Assembly: GCA_963833885.1 (NCBI GenBank)
Contig: CAWHZU010000036.1
Coordinates: 310,001-374,000 of the forward strand
DNA length: 64,000 bases
Reading direction: 5' to 3'
Source: JASHPR01 sp963833885
GTDB taxonomy: Bacteria; Actinomycetota; Actinomycetes; Streptosporangiales; Streptosporangiaceae
Below are positions 43,437-51,417 of the stretch, piece after piece. Position numbers and translations under genes: made by a program. Each line of letters begins with the position of its first letter. The first letter of the stretch is position 1. The notes beneath the pieces are model-generated. The model was not told the DNA's origin. It ran no database searches and worked only from the letters and a program-made list of their open reading frames with translations.

Positions 43437-44177
43437 ATGGACGCCGACCTGCTATCCGACACGTTCGTCGAGCTGGCCGATACGATGGTCGCCGACTTCG
43501 ACGTGATCGACTTCCTGCACCTGCTCACCGATCGCAGCATCGTTCTGCTATCGGCGTCCGCCGCAGGGGTCATGCTGGCCGACCCGCGCGGTGAGCTGCG
43601 CGTCGCCGCATCATCGAACGAGGCAGCCGGGCTGCTGGAGCTGTTCCAGATCCAGAACGACCAGGGACCGTGCCTGGACTGCTTCCGCACCGGCCAGCCC
43701 GTCACCGCCGCTGATCTCGCCGGTCCCGGCCAGCAATGGCCCCGGTTCGCCGCCGCCGCGACCGGGTCCGGGTTCCTGGCGGTGGAGGCCCTGCCGATGC
43801 GGCTGCGGGACCAGGTCATCGGCGCACTGAACCTGTTCCGGGCCGCCGCCGGCCCGTTCGACCCGGCGGAGCTGCGCATCGGCCAGGCACTCGCCGACGT
43901 CGCCACCATCGGGCTGCTCCATGAGCGGAACGTGCGCCGCAGCGAGACCGTCGCCGAGCAACTCCAGGGAGCCCTCAACAGCCGGGTCGTCATCGAGCAG
44001 GCCAAAGGCAAACTCGCCGAGCGCCGCAGCATCAACATGGACCAGGCCTTCGTTCTGCTGCGCGATTACGCCCGCAACAGCAACCAGCGACTCACCGACG
44101 TCGCCCGCAACTTCGTCACCAGCGCCGCCACCGCAGACTTCCCCCCTCCAACACGCCAGACGTCGGCACAGGCCTGA
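43437..44177 (+). CDS. GAF-ANTAR regulatory protein
   Basis: 246 residues from ATG 43437 with GAGAGGGTG upstream. GAF domain at about 15-165 (DFLHLLTDRSIVLLSASAAGVML, NDQGPCLDCFRTGQPV with conserved GPCLDCFRTG) and ANTAR domain from 175 (ALNSRVVIEQAKGKLAERRSINMDQAFVLLRDYARNSNQRLTDVARNFV). The paralogue upstream has the same layout, so they arose by duplication but have diverged. Both resemble stress-sensing antiterminators of actinomycetes. Confidence 0.9.
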   Translation: MDADLLSDTFVELADTMVADFDVIDFLHLLTDRSIVLLSASAAGVMLADPRGELRVAASSNEAAGLLELFQIQNDQGPCLDCFRTGQPVTAADLAGPGQQWPRFAAAATGSGFLAVEALPMRLRDQVIGALNLFRAAAGPFDPAELRIGQALADVATIGLLHERNVRRSETVAEQLQGALNSRVVIEQAKGKLAERRSINMDQAFVLLRDYARNSNQRLTDVARNFVTSAATADFPPPTRQTSAQA

Positions 44178-44410
44178 CCCACCAGAACCTGGTCATCCTC
44201 GCGACCGCGTTGCCGCAGCTGGTGGCGCATGTGCTCCGAGGCGCGGGTCTTGTTGCGGAGGGAGGGTCGACTTCCTGGCCGAGGAGGCGGGTCTGGCGAT
44301 CGGCTTCCACGACCAGGACGCTGATGCGGTGCTCGCCCGGTCGCGGTCCCGGCCGTCAGGATCGGCGCCCTGCGAGTAGCATCTGAGCGCCCAGGTGAGG
44401 AGGTGTCGAG

Positions 44411-45640
44411 GTGACAGTTCGTGCAGACCCGTTGACCTTGGAAGAGCGGCTCCGGGACATTCAGGCGATCACCGATGCGGCGTTGTCGCACCTGGATGAT
44501 CGTGCTTTCCTGGCCCAGCTGCTCGCCCGTACCAGAGACATTCTGGGAACCGACACTGCCGCGCTGCTCCTGCTCGATGATTCCTCCAAGCAGCTAATCG
44601 CGACCGCGGCGGCCGGGCTGGAGGAGGAGGTGCGCCAAGGCGTTTTGATCCCAGTGGGCCGGGGATTCGCCGGGCGCATCGCCGCCGAGCGCCGGCCGGT
44701 CATCCTCGACCGTGTTGATCACACCACGGTGCTGAACCCGATCCTGTGGGCCAAGGGGATTCAGTCGATGATGGGGGTGCCGCTGGTGGCGGGCGGCCGG
44801 GTGATCGGCGTGTTGCATGTCGGCTCGCTGCATCGCCGGGAATTCACCTCTCAGGACACCGAGCTGCTTCAGATGGCCGCCGACCGGGCCGCGGTGGCTG
44901 TGCAGTCCATGATGGCCCAGACGGATCGGATCGCGGCGACCGCGCTGCAGCGAAGTCTGCTGCCCTCAGCGCTGCCGGTTGTCGATGGAGCGAAGATGGC
45001 CGCCCGTTACGTCCCGGGCAGTGGCGTGGTGGGCGGTGACTGGTACGACGTGTTCAGCCTCCCCGCCGGGGAGCTTTGCATGGTGATCGGCGATGTGGCC
45101 GGGTCGGGCCTGCATGCGGCGGTGATCATGGGCCGGATGCGCAGCGCGCTGAGAGCCTATGCCCTTGAGACCAACGATCCGGCCGAGGTCCTGTCCAGGC
45201 TGGATCGCAAGATGCAGCACTTCGAACCGAACGCCTTGGCTACTGTGCTGTACGCGATCTTCGATCCGTCGCTGGATCAGATGCGCGTCTCATTGGCCGG
45301 TCATTTCCCCCCGGTCATCGCCCGCCCGGGGCAGCCCGCTGAAGTAGCTGATATCCCAACAGGGCTAATGATCGGCATCGTCCCAAGTCCGCGACGGCAG
45401 GTAACCACCGTGAGCGTAACGCCCGGCACCCTACTGTGTTTTTACACCGACGGGCTGATCGAGCGACCGGGCGAGCTAATCGATGAGGGCCTGGCCCGGC
45501 TCTGTCAGGCGATCCCAGCGGAGCCGCCAGAGGTTGCCTGCGCTGCGGTCATGGCAGCCCTGGTGGGCAGCCAGCCCGCCCGCGACGATATCGCCCTGCT
45601 CATTGCCCGGCGCGAGCCAGCAGCACAGGAGGCCCTGTAG
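44411..45640 (+). CDS. GAF-PP2C (SpoIIE-type) serine phosphatase
   Basis: 409 residues from GTG 44411 with GAGGAGGTG upstream. A GAF domain occupies about 15-160 (LARTRDILGTDTAALLLLD, GVLIPVGRGFAGRIAAERRP, MMGVPLVAGGRVIGVLHVGS); the PP2C/SpoIIE domain follows (ATALQRSLLPSALPVV, VVGGDWYDVFSLPAGELCMVIGDVAGSGLHAAVIMG, LLCFYTDGLIE, PARDDIALLIARR), with the metal-binding Asp residues in GGDWYD, GDVAGSG and DDIALL. It should dephosphorylate a STAS anti-sigma antagonist; the STAS gene starts 55 bp downstream. Confidence 0.95.
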   Translation: MTVRADPLTLEERLRDIQAITDAALSHLDDRAFLAQLLARTRDILGTDTAALLLLDDSSKQLIATAAAGLEEEVRQGVLIPVGRGFAGRIAAERRPVILDRVDHTTVLNPILWAKGIQSMMGVPLVAGGRVIGVLHVGSLHRREFTSQDTELLQMAADRAAVAVQSMMAQTDRIAATALQRSLLPSALPVVDGAKMAARYVPGSGVVGGDWYDVFSLPAGELCMVIGDVAGSGLHAAVIMGRMRSALRAYALETNDPAEVLSRLDRKMQHFEPNALATVLYAIFDPSLDQMRVSLAGHFPPVIARPGQPAEVADIPTGLMIGIVPSPRRQVTTVSVTPGTLLCFYTDGLIERPGELIDEGLARLCQAIPAEPPEVACAAVMAALVGSQPARDDIALLIARREPAAQEAL

Positions 45641-45694
45641 GCACGAAAGCGCTGGCAGCCCTCGGCCGCGAATCCGGCCCCTGGAAGGACGCAG

Positions 45695-46048
45695 ATGACT
45701 GACGTCACATACCCGATCGAGATGGTCCGAGGCGTGCCCGTGGTGAGGGTGCCCGAGGAGATCGATATCACCAGCGCCGCCGCGCTGCGGGAGGCACTGC
45801 TCCAAGCAGCCACGCAAGGGCAGCCGGTTATCGTCGATATGGCCCAAACGCAGTTCTGCGACACTGCGGGAATTCACGCGCTGGTGCTGGCGCACAAGCG
45901 GGCACTGGCCGAGGGAAGGCAGCTACGGCTGGTAACCCCCGGTGGCAATGTCCTGCGGATCTTGGAGATCACCGGGATTGCCCGCGTAATCCCTCACTTC
46001 ACTGACTTGGAGCAGGCTCTCACATCGACACCCGCTGGCACGCCGTAA
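45695..46048 (+). CDS. STAS-domain anti-sigma-factor antagonist
   Basis: 117 residues from ATG 45695 with GGAAGGA upstream. Single STAS domain: VVRVPEEIDITSAAALREAL, QPVIVDMAQTQFCDTAGIHALVLAHKRA and NVLRILEITGIARVIPHFTDL. The loop is FCDTAG, with Thr at the position that an anti-sigma kinase would phosphorylate. Encoded just after the GAF-PP2C phosphatase, its likely dephosphorylating enzyme, making a phosphatase-antagonist pair. No matching kinase is in the window. Confidence 0.92.
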   Translation: MTDVTYPIEMVRGVPVVRVPEEIDITSAAALREALLQAATQGQPVIVDMAQTQFCDTAGIHALVLAHKRALAEGRQLRLVTPGGNVLRILEITGIARVIPHFTDLEQALTSTPAGTP

Positions 46049-46401
46049 CCATCGCAGCCTGTAGCCGAGGCAGACTCGCCGGTCGACGAGCAGCGTTAGT
46101 GGCCAGGTCCCCGCCTGGCCAGCCAGCTGCCCGGACACGGCAGGGGACTGCATCTGACCGCCCGTCGCGGTCCAGGCCGAGCCGGATCACCAGGCGCCGG
46201 CGGGCGATCATCTCGGCGAAGAACTCATCCTCGTCCTGCGGCCCGTTGAACGCCGAGTGCACCTCAAGCAGCTCACGGCATGCTTCGTCGCCGGGCCGGG
46301 CGGCGGGCGGGCTGAGCGTGGTTCAACCCAGCCGGTGGCGCGATGCCGGGGATGTCCAGCAGCACCCGTTTCATCTGCTGCCGGGCGGACCAGGCGTTGC
46401 C
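46049..46401. other. Stretch with a possible minus-strand coding remnant
   Basis: Nothing intact. On the minus strand, around 46145-46300, ACRELLEVHSAFNGPQDEDE and FFAEMIARRRLVIRLGLDRD read like real protein but have no start or clean frame. I cannot name the family. Confidence 0.3.
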
Positions 46402-46900
46402 TCACTGGTTAGTTTTAGTTCTGCTTTCCGTGGCGCCGTCTGCTGAGAATGGGGCTTTCGCTCCTGCGGGGCGAGCGGCAGGCGTGGCGCGCTCGATCGG
46501 CGCCCAGCCGGTGTCTTCCTCGTGCTCGGCCCGCTCGGCCTTGCCGCCGCCGCGCAGCCCGAACAGCCGCTTGGCGATCAGCAGGCGATGGCCGCTCCGG
46601 CCACGTACAAGTTGGCAATGCTGATCGCGAACAGATTGTGCAGGTCGTGAACGATGCCGTGATTGCTGTTGTTGACGGGCCGCCCAGGCCGCCTTGCAGG
46701 TCTACCCGGTCGATGGCGGTCAGCCGCAGGACGTACCGGTCGCGCAGCGGCCGTCCCCGCAACGGCAGGCTGGTCTCCTCCCGCGAAGGCGGGTGCAGCA
46801 CCCTGGGCCGTTCCGGCAGGCGCAGCGCCACCCACGAGTCGCACCGCAGGCACCGGTACCAGCGCGGCAAGCGCGCTATCCGGACCGAGCGGCGTCGTCG
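46402..46900 (-). pseudogene. DUF2127-family membrane protein remnant
   Basis: The minus strand carries RWYRCLRCDSWVALRLPERP and LPLRGRPLRDRYVLRLTAID in one frame (about 46870-46690), then HGIVHDLHNLFAISIANLYV in a second frame (46660-46600), then AKRLFGLRGGGKAERAEHEE and DTGWAPIERATP in the C-terminal part, ending at 46402. These are the parts of a DUF2127 membrane protein, but the central transmembrane region is missing and the frame shifts, so it is dead. Confidence 0.65.
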
Positions 46901-47063
46901 CGATCTTGCACAGCGACCCGTCAAGGCCCTGGGCCTGGTCCGGGCCGGAGCTGGCCGCGGCGACCACCAGGAAGACCCCGGCACCGCCGAAGACCACGCC
47001 GCGCCACATTGCCGGCCGGCCTAGAAACTCCACCACCTGACGGGAGACATCCGGAGCGGACAT
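46901..47063 (-). pseudogene. DUF1206-family membrane protein fragment
   Basis: From ATG 47063: VVEFLGRPAMWRGVVFGGAG then VFLVVAAASSGPDQAQGLDG and SLCKIATTPLG, a pattern found in one repeat of DUF1206 membrane proteins (GRxGxxARGVVFxxxGxFLVxAAxxxxPxxAxGLDxAL). It runs straight into the DUF2127 remnant without the rest of the protein. Confidence 0.5.
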
Positions 47064-47154
47064 TAGAAGGCATTCGGCGTACTGTTCTTGTCAGAACTGG
47101 TGAATTAGCCGCAGGTCAGGACCCCGCCTTGCTGCGTAGCAGGAAGGCGGGCGC

Positions 47155-47568
47155 ATGTTCAGCGCGGAATGGAGTACCGGCGGAAGCGGCGGCCAGGCAG
47201 TCGTCGCGTTGCGCGGCGAGCTTGACGTAGCAGATGCGGCTAGTCTGGCGGCTGCCCTCATGGCCGCCGTGGCCCGGGAGCTGGTGATTGTCGCCGACCT
47301 GGCGGCCCTGGAGTTCATCGACTCCAGCGGCGCTGCGGCGCCGGTCCTGGCGTGTAGGCAAGCCCGGCGCGCCGGGGGTGATCTGCTGCTCACCGAGCCG
47401 CAAGATCAGGTGCTGCGGTTCCTGACGGTCAGCGGCCTGGCCGATGTCTTCTCCGTCCGCGCCAGCGTAGAAGATGCGGCACCGGACGCCGGACGCTCGC
47501 GGCAGGCGCCTGCGCCGGCGCCGCAGTCTCAGCCATGCGATGCCCGCATCGACGCGTTGCTGCGATGA
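47155..47568 (+). CDS. STAS-domain anti-sigma-factor antagonist
   Basis: 137 residues from ATG 47155. STAS domain to about residue 105: AVVALRGELDVADAASLAAALM, ELVIVADLAALEFIDSSGAAAPVLACRQA and QVLRFLTVSGLADVFSVRASV. It keeps the normal FIDSSG loop with the phosphorylatable Ser, unlike the copy at 37.6-38.1 kb. A Pro/Ala-rich tail follows. The two proteins share the MFxxE start and overall layout and are probably paralogues. A 62-residue gene overlaps none of it and starts eight bases on. Confidence 0.9.
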   Translation: MFSAEWSTGGSGGQAVVALRGELDVADAASLAAALMAAVARELVIVADLAALEFIDSSGAAAPVLACRQARRAGGDLLLTEPQDQVLRFLTVSGLADVFSVRASVEDAAPDAGRSRQAPAPAPQSQPCDARIDALLR

Positions 47569-47575
47569 TGCAGGC

Positions 47576-47764
47576 ATGGCAACGCTGACGCTGGACGAGA
47601 TAGCAGCAAAGATCGCTACTGCAGACAGCGGCTTTGCCGCGGCAACGTCGCAGTACGACCGGAACGTGTCCGCCCTGATCCGGGCCGAGTACAAGCGTTA
47701 CGCCACAGAGCGCGCCAACGAGATAGCGAAGCAGGCTGCCGCGGTGAGTTCTTCTGCCTCGTGA
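47576..47764 (+). CDS. Small protein of unknown function
   Basis: 62 residues from ATG 47576: MATLTLDEIAAKIATADSGF then AAATSQYDRNVSALIRAEYK and an Ala/Ser-rich helical end. Close spacing to the STAS gene suggests cotranscription. No family recognised; amphipathic and soluble. Confidence 0.5.
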   Translation: MATLTLDEIAAKIATADSGFAAATSQYDRNVSALIRAEYKRYATERANEIAKQAAAVSSSAS

Positions 47765-48118
47765 CGACATCGCATCGTCGTGGCGCGCGTTCGTCGCCTC
47801 TAGGCCCCGCAACCGCGCTCGCCATCGTGCGCTGCACAGCAGCCGACGGGGTTCCAGTCATCATGTCTGCGGAGCCGGCGAAGAGCGGACCTCCGCTCCT
47901 GCAGCGACCAGCTACGCACCGAGGGTCTGACGCTGACCGGCAGCCTTCGTGGAGAGCCAGCGGACGGCCTCGGCTGCATATAAATGGCTCGATTATTCTA
48001 GAAATTATTTGCTAGATTTCTGATTCAGAGATAGGGTCGATTGTAGACACAGCGGGGCCCGGCTGTCGCTGACCGCCTGGGGTGCTCCAAGGGCCAGCAG
48101 AAGGAACCGAGGCCTCTC
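47765..48118. other. Intergenic region with an AT-rich section
   Basis: No gene. AT-rich around 47985-48030, including arms AGAAAT and ATTTCT about ten bases apart, likely promoter DNA for the small membrane protein gene at 48119. Confidence 0.45.
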
Positions 48119-48370
48119 ATGCATGCACCAGCTGACAACGTCACTCCCCCGCTATCTGGATCTCCGAGCGGTCTTCGCCAGTTCCTGCAAACGACCCTCG
48201 GCAGTGCACTTCTTTCTGCGGTTATCTGCGCTGCGCTCTGGATCGCGATCTCTTACGCGACCGGCGGGCCGACTCTGTTCTCCCTCGGTGGCGGCATTCT
48301 GATCGGCGTGATCGTCTTCATCATCGGCTACAGCATCCGACGGCTGATTTCCGACCGCCGGAGGCTGTAG
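48119..48370 (+). CDS. Small membrane protein with two helices
   Basis: 83 residues. Two hydrophobic segments, SALLSAVICAALWIAISYA and LGGGILIGVIVFIIGYSIR, are joined by a short loop, with a basic C-terminal tail (RRLISDRRRL) predicted inside. It stands alone with an AT-rich upstream region that suggests its own regulated promoter. No family recognised. Confidence 0.65.
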   Translation: MHAPADNVTPPLSGSPSGLRQFLQTTLGSALLSAVICAALWIAISYATGGPTLFSLGGGILIGVIVFIIGYSIRRLISDRRRL

Positions 48371-48596
48371 CCGATTCTTGGCTAGCCCTTCAGCTCAGGG
48401 TGAAGTCAACCTGGGTTCCTAACGGGGTGAGCTTCCTCAGGTGTCGCCTGCCACGCTAATGGGACCCCCGTGAGGTACTGCGAGGAGTGGCTGTCCGGCG
48501 GGGACCATGGCCGTGATCTCCCCTGCTGGCCACATCTTCGTGCTGAAAGACGCTGAGCGCCCGCTACCTCAGGCCACAGCTAAACGGCCCCATTCG

Positions 48597-49178
48597 TCAG
48601 GGCTGTGCGGCGTGGGGTTGGGTGCTGGCACCCGGTGCGGTGTCCGGGGCAGCGTCAGGCGCGGATGCCGCGGGGGGTGCTGGCTGGGCTGCGCCGACGC
48701 TGTCACGGGCTGCCGTGAGCATCTTGGCGAGCGAGGCTGCGGCCAGGACCGCGCCGCCTGCCACGGCCGCCGTGGCCAGCCGCCGACTGAGCGGCGGCCC
48801 GATCCGGAACCGGCCTGGACCGGCCGCCGCCAGCGCGGCGGCGGCGGCCAGGTTTGTCAGCGGCAGCTCGAATCCGCGGTTGGCCGCGAGCGGCCCGCTG
48901 GCGCGGTGGGTCGCGGACGCCACCGTCATGGCACCTATGATCGCCAGCGGTCCGGGCGGGTCGGCGACGCCGGCAACGGTCAGCAGACCCCCGCCGAGTT
49001 CGGTGGCGCCCGCAAGGGCGGCCATGGGCTTGCCCGGAGTTAGCCCGATCCGGTCGAATCCGGCCCCGGCACGTTCAAGTCCTGGGCCGCCGAAAGACCC
49101 GAACAGCTTCTGCGCGCCGTGCACGGCCAGGTAGGAACCGAGCACAAGCCTGGTGCCGAGCAGCATCAGATCACGCAT
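48597..49178 (-). CDS. DoxX-family membrane protein
   Basis: 193 residues from ATG 49178. The DoxX layout of four hydrophobic helices is visible: LLGTRLVLGSYLAVHGAQKLFGSFGG, MAALAGATELGGGLLTVAG, PLAIIGAMTVASATH and later Ala-rich segments, with the signature HGAQKLFG and a Pro/Ala-rich C-terminal tail. DoxX-type proteins sit in the membrane and are tied to redox or thiol stress in actinomycetes. It lies 48 bp upstream of nothing on its strand; the LLM gene ends 48 bp away on the same strand, so one transcript is possible. Confidence 0.85.
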   Translation of the reverse strand: MRDLMLLGTRLVLGSYLAVHGAQKLFGSFGGPGLERAGAGFDRIGLTPGKPMAALAGATELGGGLLTVAGVADPPGPLAIIGAMTVASATHRASGPLAANRGFELPLTNLAAAAALAAAGPGRFRIGPPLSRRLATAAVAGGAVLAAASLAKMLTAARDSVGAAQPAPPAASAPDAAPDTAPGASTQPHAAQP

Positions 49179-49226
49179 GTCGTTTTCCCTTCGTGTCGAA
49201 GTCGTGCTCTCTGCCAACCCTGCAGG

Positions 49227-50246
49227 TCACGCGGTGCGCAGGCCGGGCGCGATGTCGGTGGCGTAACGGGCGATGGATTCCTCGACCAGGCCGGACGGCA
49301 GGCCGCCCCAGTCGACCTGGGCGAAGATGCGGTCCAGGCCGAGGGTCTTGACCGCGTCGGCAAGCTTGTCAGTGATCTCGCCAGCCGATCCGATCATGAT
49401 GGCTCCCTGCCGGCTGGTGCCGGTGTCGAAGGCGGCCTGGCTCACCACGAAGCCGCGTCCACCGGGTCTTTTGGGGCGCAGGTACTCGTGGTAGTAGGGG
49501 TACACCGCTCGCGCCCTGGCCGGGTCGGCACCGGCGTGAAAGTGCGTCGAGATCGCGACCTTGAGCGCGCCAGCGTGCCCGTCCTGTTCCCCGGCTGCCC
49601 GGTAGGCGTCCACCAGCGGCCGCAGGTGTGCCAGCGTGCCGCCGATGTAGCCCAGCACCATGGGCAGGCCCAGCCGTCCGGCGCGTTCGGCGCTGTCGGG
49701 CGACCCGCCGACGCCGACCCAGACCGGCAGCCGATCCTGCTCCGCCCGCGGCACCACCGTGGCGGCCTCCAGTGGCGGGCGGAACCGGCCCGACCAGGTC
49801 ACGGCCGGCGCGGCGCGGATGTCCAGCAGCAGGCCGAGCTTTTCCGCGAACAGCGCGTCATAGTCAGCAGTGTCATAGCCGAACAGCGCGAACGGCTCGG
49901 CAAACGCGCTGCGGCCGACGATCACCTCGGCCCGGCCCCGGCTGATCACGTCCAGGCTGGCAAAGTCCTCATACACCCGGACCGGATCAGCGACCCCCAG
50001 CAGCGTCGTCGCGCTGGTCAGCCGGATCCGGGCCGTCCGCGCCGCGGCGGCGGCCAGCACCACCGCCGGGGAGGAGGTGAAGAACTGCTCGCTGTGATGC
50101 TCGCCGACAGCAAACACGTCCAGGCCCAGCTGGTCGGCCAGCACGGCGTAGCCGAGGATCTCGGCCATCCGGTCCACCGGCCGGTGCCGTCGGCCGGTGC
50201 GCTGATCACGCTGCAGGTCACCCAGCGACAGGATGCCCAGTTCCAC
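49227..50246 (-). CDS. LLM-class flavin-dependent oxidoreductase
   Basis: 339 residues from GTG 50246 with GGGAG upstream. Luciferase-like TIM barrel: YAVLADQLGLDVFAVGEHHSEQFF, RIRLTSATTLLGVADPVRVYEDFASLDVISRGRAEVIVGRSAF and ALPVWVGVGGSPDSAERAGRLGLPMVLGYIGG with the usual flavin-site patterns. FMN or F420 cannot be told; the GEHH form suggests FMN type. Divergent from a MarR gene across 129 bp with an imperfect palindrome, so MarR control is likely. Substrate unknown. Confidence 0.93.
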   Translation of the reverse strand: MELGILSLGDLQRDQRTGRRHRPVDRMAEILGYAVLADQLGLDVFAVGEHHSEQFFTSSPAVVLAAAAARTARIRLTSATTLLGVADPVRVYEDFASLDVISRGRAEVIVGRSAFAEPFALFGYDTADYDALFAEKLGLLLDIRAAPAVTWSGRFRPPLEAATVVPRAEQDRLPVWVGVGGSPDSAERAGRLGLPMVLGYIGGTLAHLRPLVDAYRAAGEQDGHAGALKVAISTHFHAGADPARARAVYPYYHEYLRPKRPGGRGFVVSQAAFDTGTSRQGAIMIGSAGEITDKLADAVKTLGLDRIFAQVDWGGLPSGLVEESIARYATDIAPGLRTA

Positions 50247-50313
50247 TAAGACTCCCGCACTCTCTTTCGCGGGCGCAACACACCGCCCGGGCGCCGGATC
50301 GGGCCGCCAGCTA

Positions 50314-50345
50314 CTTGATCCGACACAAGAATATCCGATCCAAGA
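50314..50345. promoter_or_regulatory. Imperfect palindrome between LLM and MarR genes, possible MarR operator
   Basis: CTTGATCCGACACAAG followed by a TATCCGATCCAAG segment gives overlapping arms (CTTG/CAAG and TTGATC/GATCCAA). Position between divergent starts fits a MarR dimer site. The symmetry is partial. Confidence 0.4.
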
Positions 50346-50375
50346 AAATGCTGAAGGCGCGGGTATCCTTGTGGC

Positions 50376-50864
50376 ATGCACGCGGAGCCATCCGCCGAGA
50401 CTGACACGACCACCCATCCCACCGACTTGACCTGGTTGCTGCACCGCGCCGCGCAGCGGATGCGCGCCGCGCTCGACCAGGTGGCCCAGGCGCAAGGGCT
50501 CACTGGGGTGCGCGACTGGATCGTGCTATCGGCACTGATCGCCGGGCCGGGCCGGACCCAGCTGGCACTCGGTCACGCGCTGGGGCTGGACAAGACCACC
50601 CTCACTTCACTGTTGGACCGGCTGGAAACAGACGGGCTGGTCGTGCGCAGCCTCGACCCGCACGACCGCCGCGCACGCATCCCCGAAGTCACCACTGTCG
50701 GCCGGCGCATTCATGCCCGCGTGAGCCGTGCCCGCGACAATACCGAAGCCGAACTGCTCAAAGCATTCAGCCTGCAAGAGCAACACCTGCTCCGCGGCCT
50801 GCTCACCCGACTGGCAGCCGACCATCATGGCGACTGCCTGCATGCCAGCGGCTCCTGCATATAA
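50376..50864 (+). CDS. MarR-family transcriptional regulator
   Basis: 162 residues from ATG 50376. Winged helix-turn-helix of MarR type: GVRDWIVLSALIAGPGRTQLALGHALGLDKTTLTSLLDRLETDGLVVRSLDPHDRRARIPEVT, including the DxRxR wing as HDRRAR. Dimer helices flank it. It probably represses the divergent LLM oxidoreductase and itself, with release by an aromatic or oxidant ligand. Confidence 0.93.
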   Translation: MHAEPSAETDTTTHPTDLTWLLHRAAQRMRAALDQVAQAQGLTGVRDWIVLSALIAGPGRTQLALGHALGLDKTTLTSLLDRLETDGLVVRSLDPHDRRARIPEVTTVGRRIHARVSRARDNTEAELLKAFSLQEQHLLRGLLTRLAADHHGDCLHASGSCI

Positions 50865-51417
50865 AGGCCAGCCGTCGTGCTACGGCGGATGAAGCGGACA
50901 GGCGCCTACTCAGCGCCAAGGGCTGATTCACCTGGCCATCCGCAGCACAGTGGTACTGCCAGCTGAGAGTTTCGCGGGCGGCTGCGAGCCAGTGCGCCGT
51001 ACTCTGAAGCCAGGCCCAGGTGATGTTGCCGCTCCTGCGCGGGTCGTCGGACCCCCCAGGTCCGCGGGCCAAGGACCCGCCGCTCGCGCGCGTCTTGACA
51101 GCCGCGATTCGCACCGGCATCGTGATCCCAACGCCGCGATGCGAACACTCGTCCGTTACAGCCGGGCCGCTCCCGTCGGCACGCCGGGCGGCAGCATGCT
51201 CACGGCCGCGTCGGCAGAAGGGGGCGTCCGTGGCTAAGCTCGCGGCGATCTCGCCAACGACGCATCATCTGGTTTTTAGCCAGACGAGCCAGCTCACGGC
51301 CAGTCCGCCTGCACCGCTTCCACCAGCTGTGGCTGTACAGCATGCGCAGTTCCTCGTCGGCAGGGCACCGTTTGCCCCATCCCGACATCAGCACCTGATT
51401 CTGCCAGGGGGTAGACC
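50865..51417. other. Gene-poor stretch upstream of the FAD monooxygenase
   Basis: No convincing gene, RNA or repeat. A minus-strand frame near 51200-51394 has no conserved features. Confidence 0.5.
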
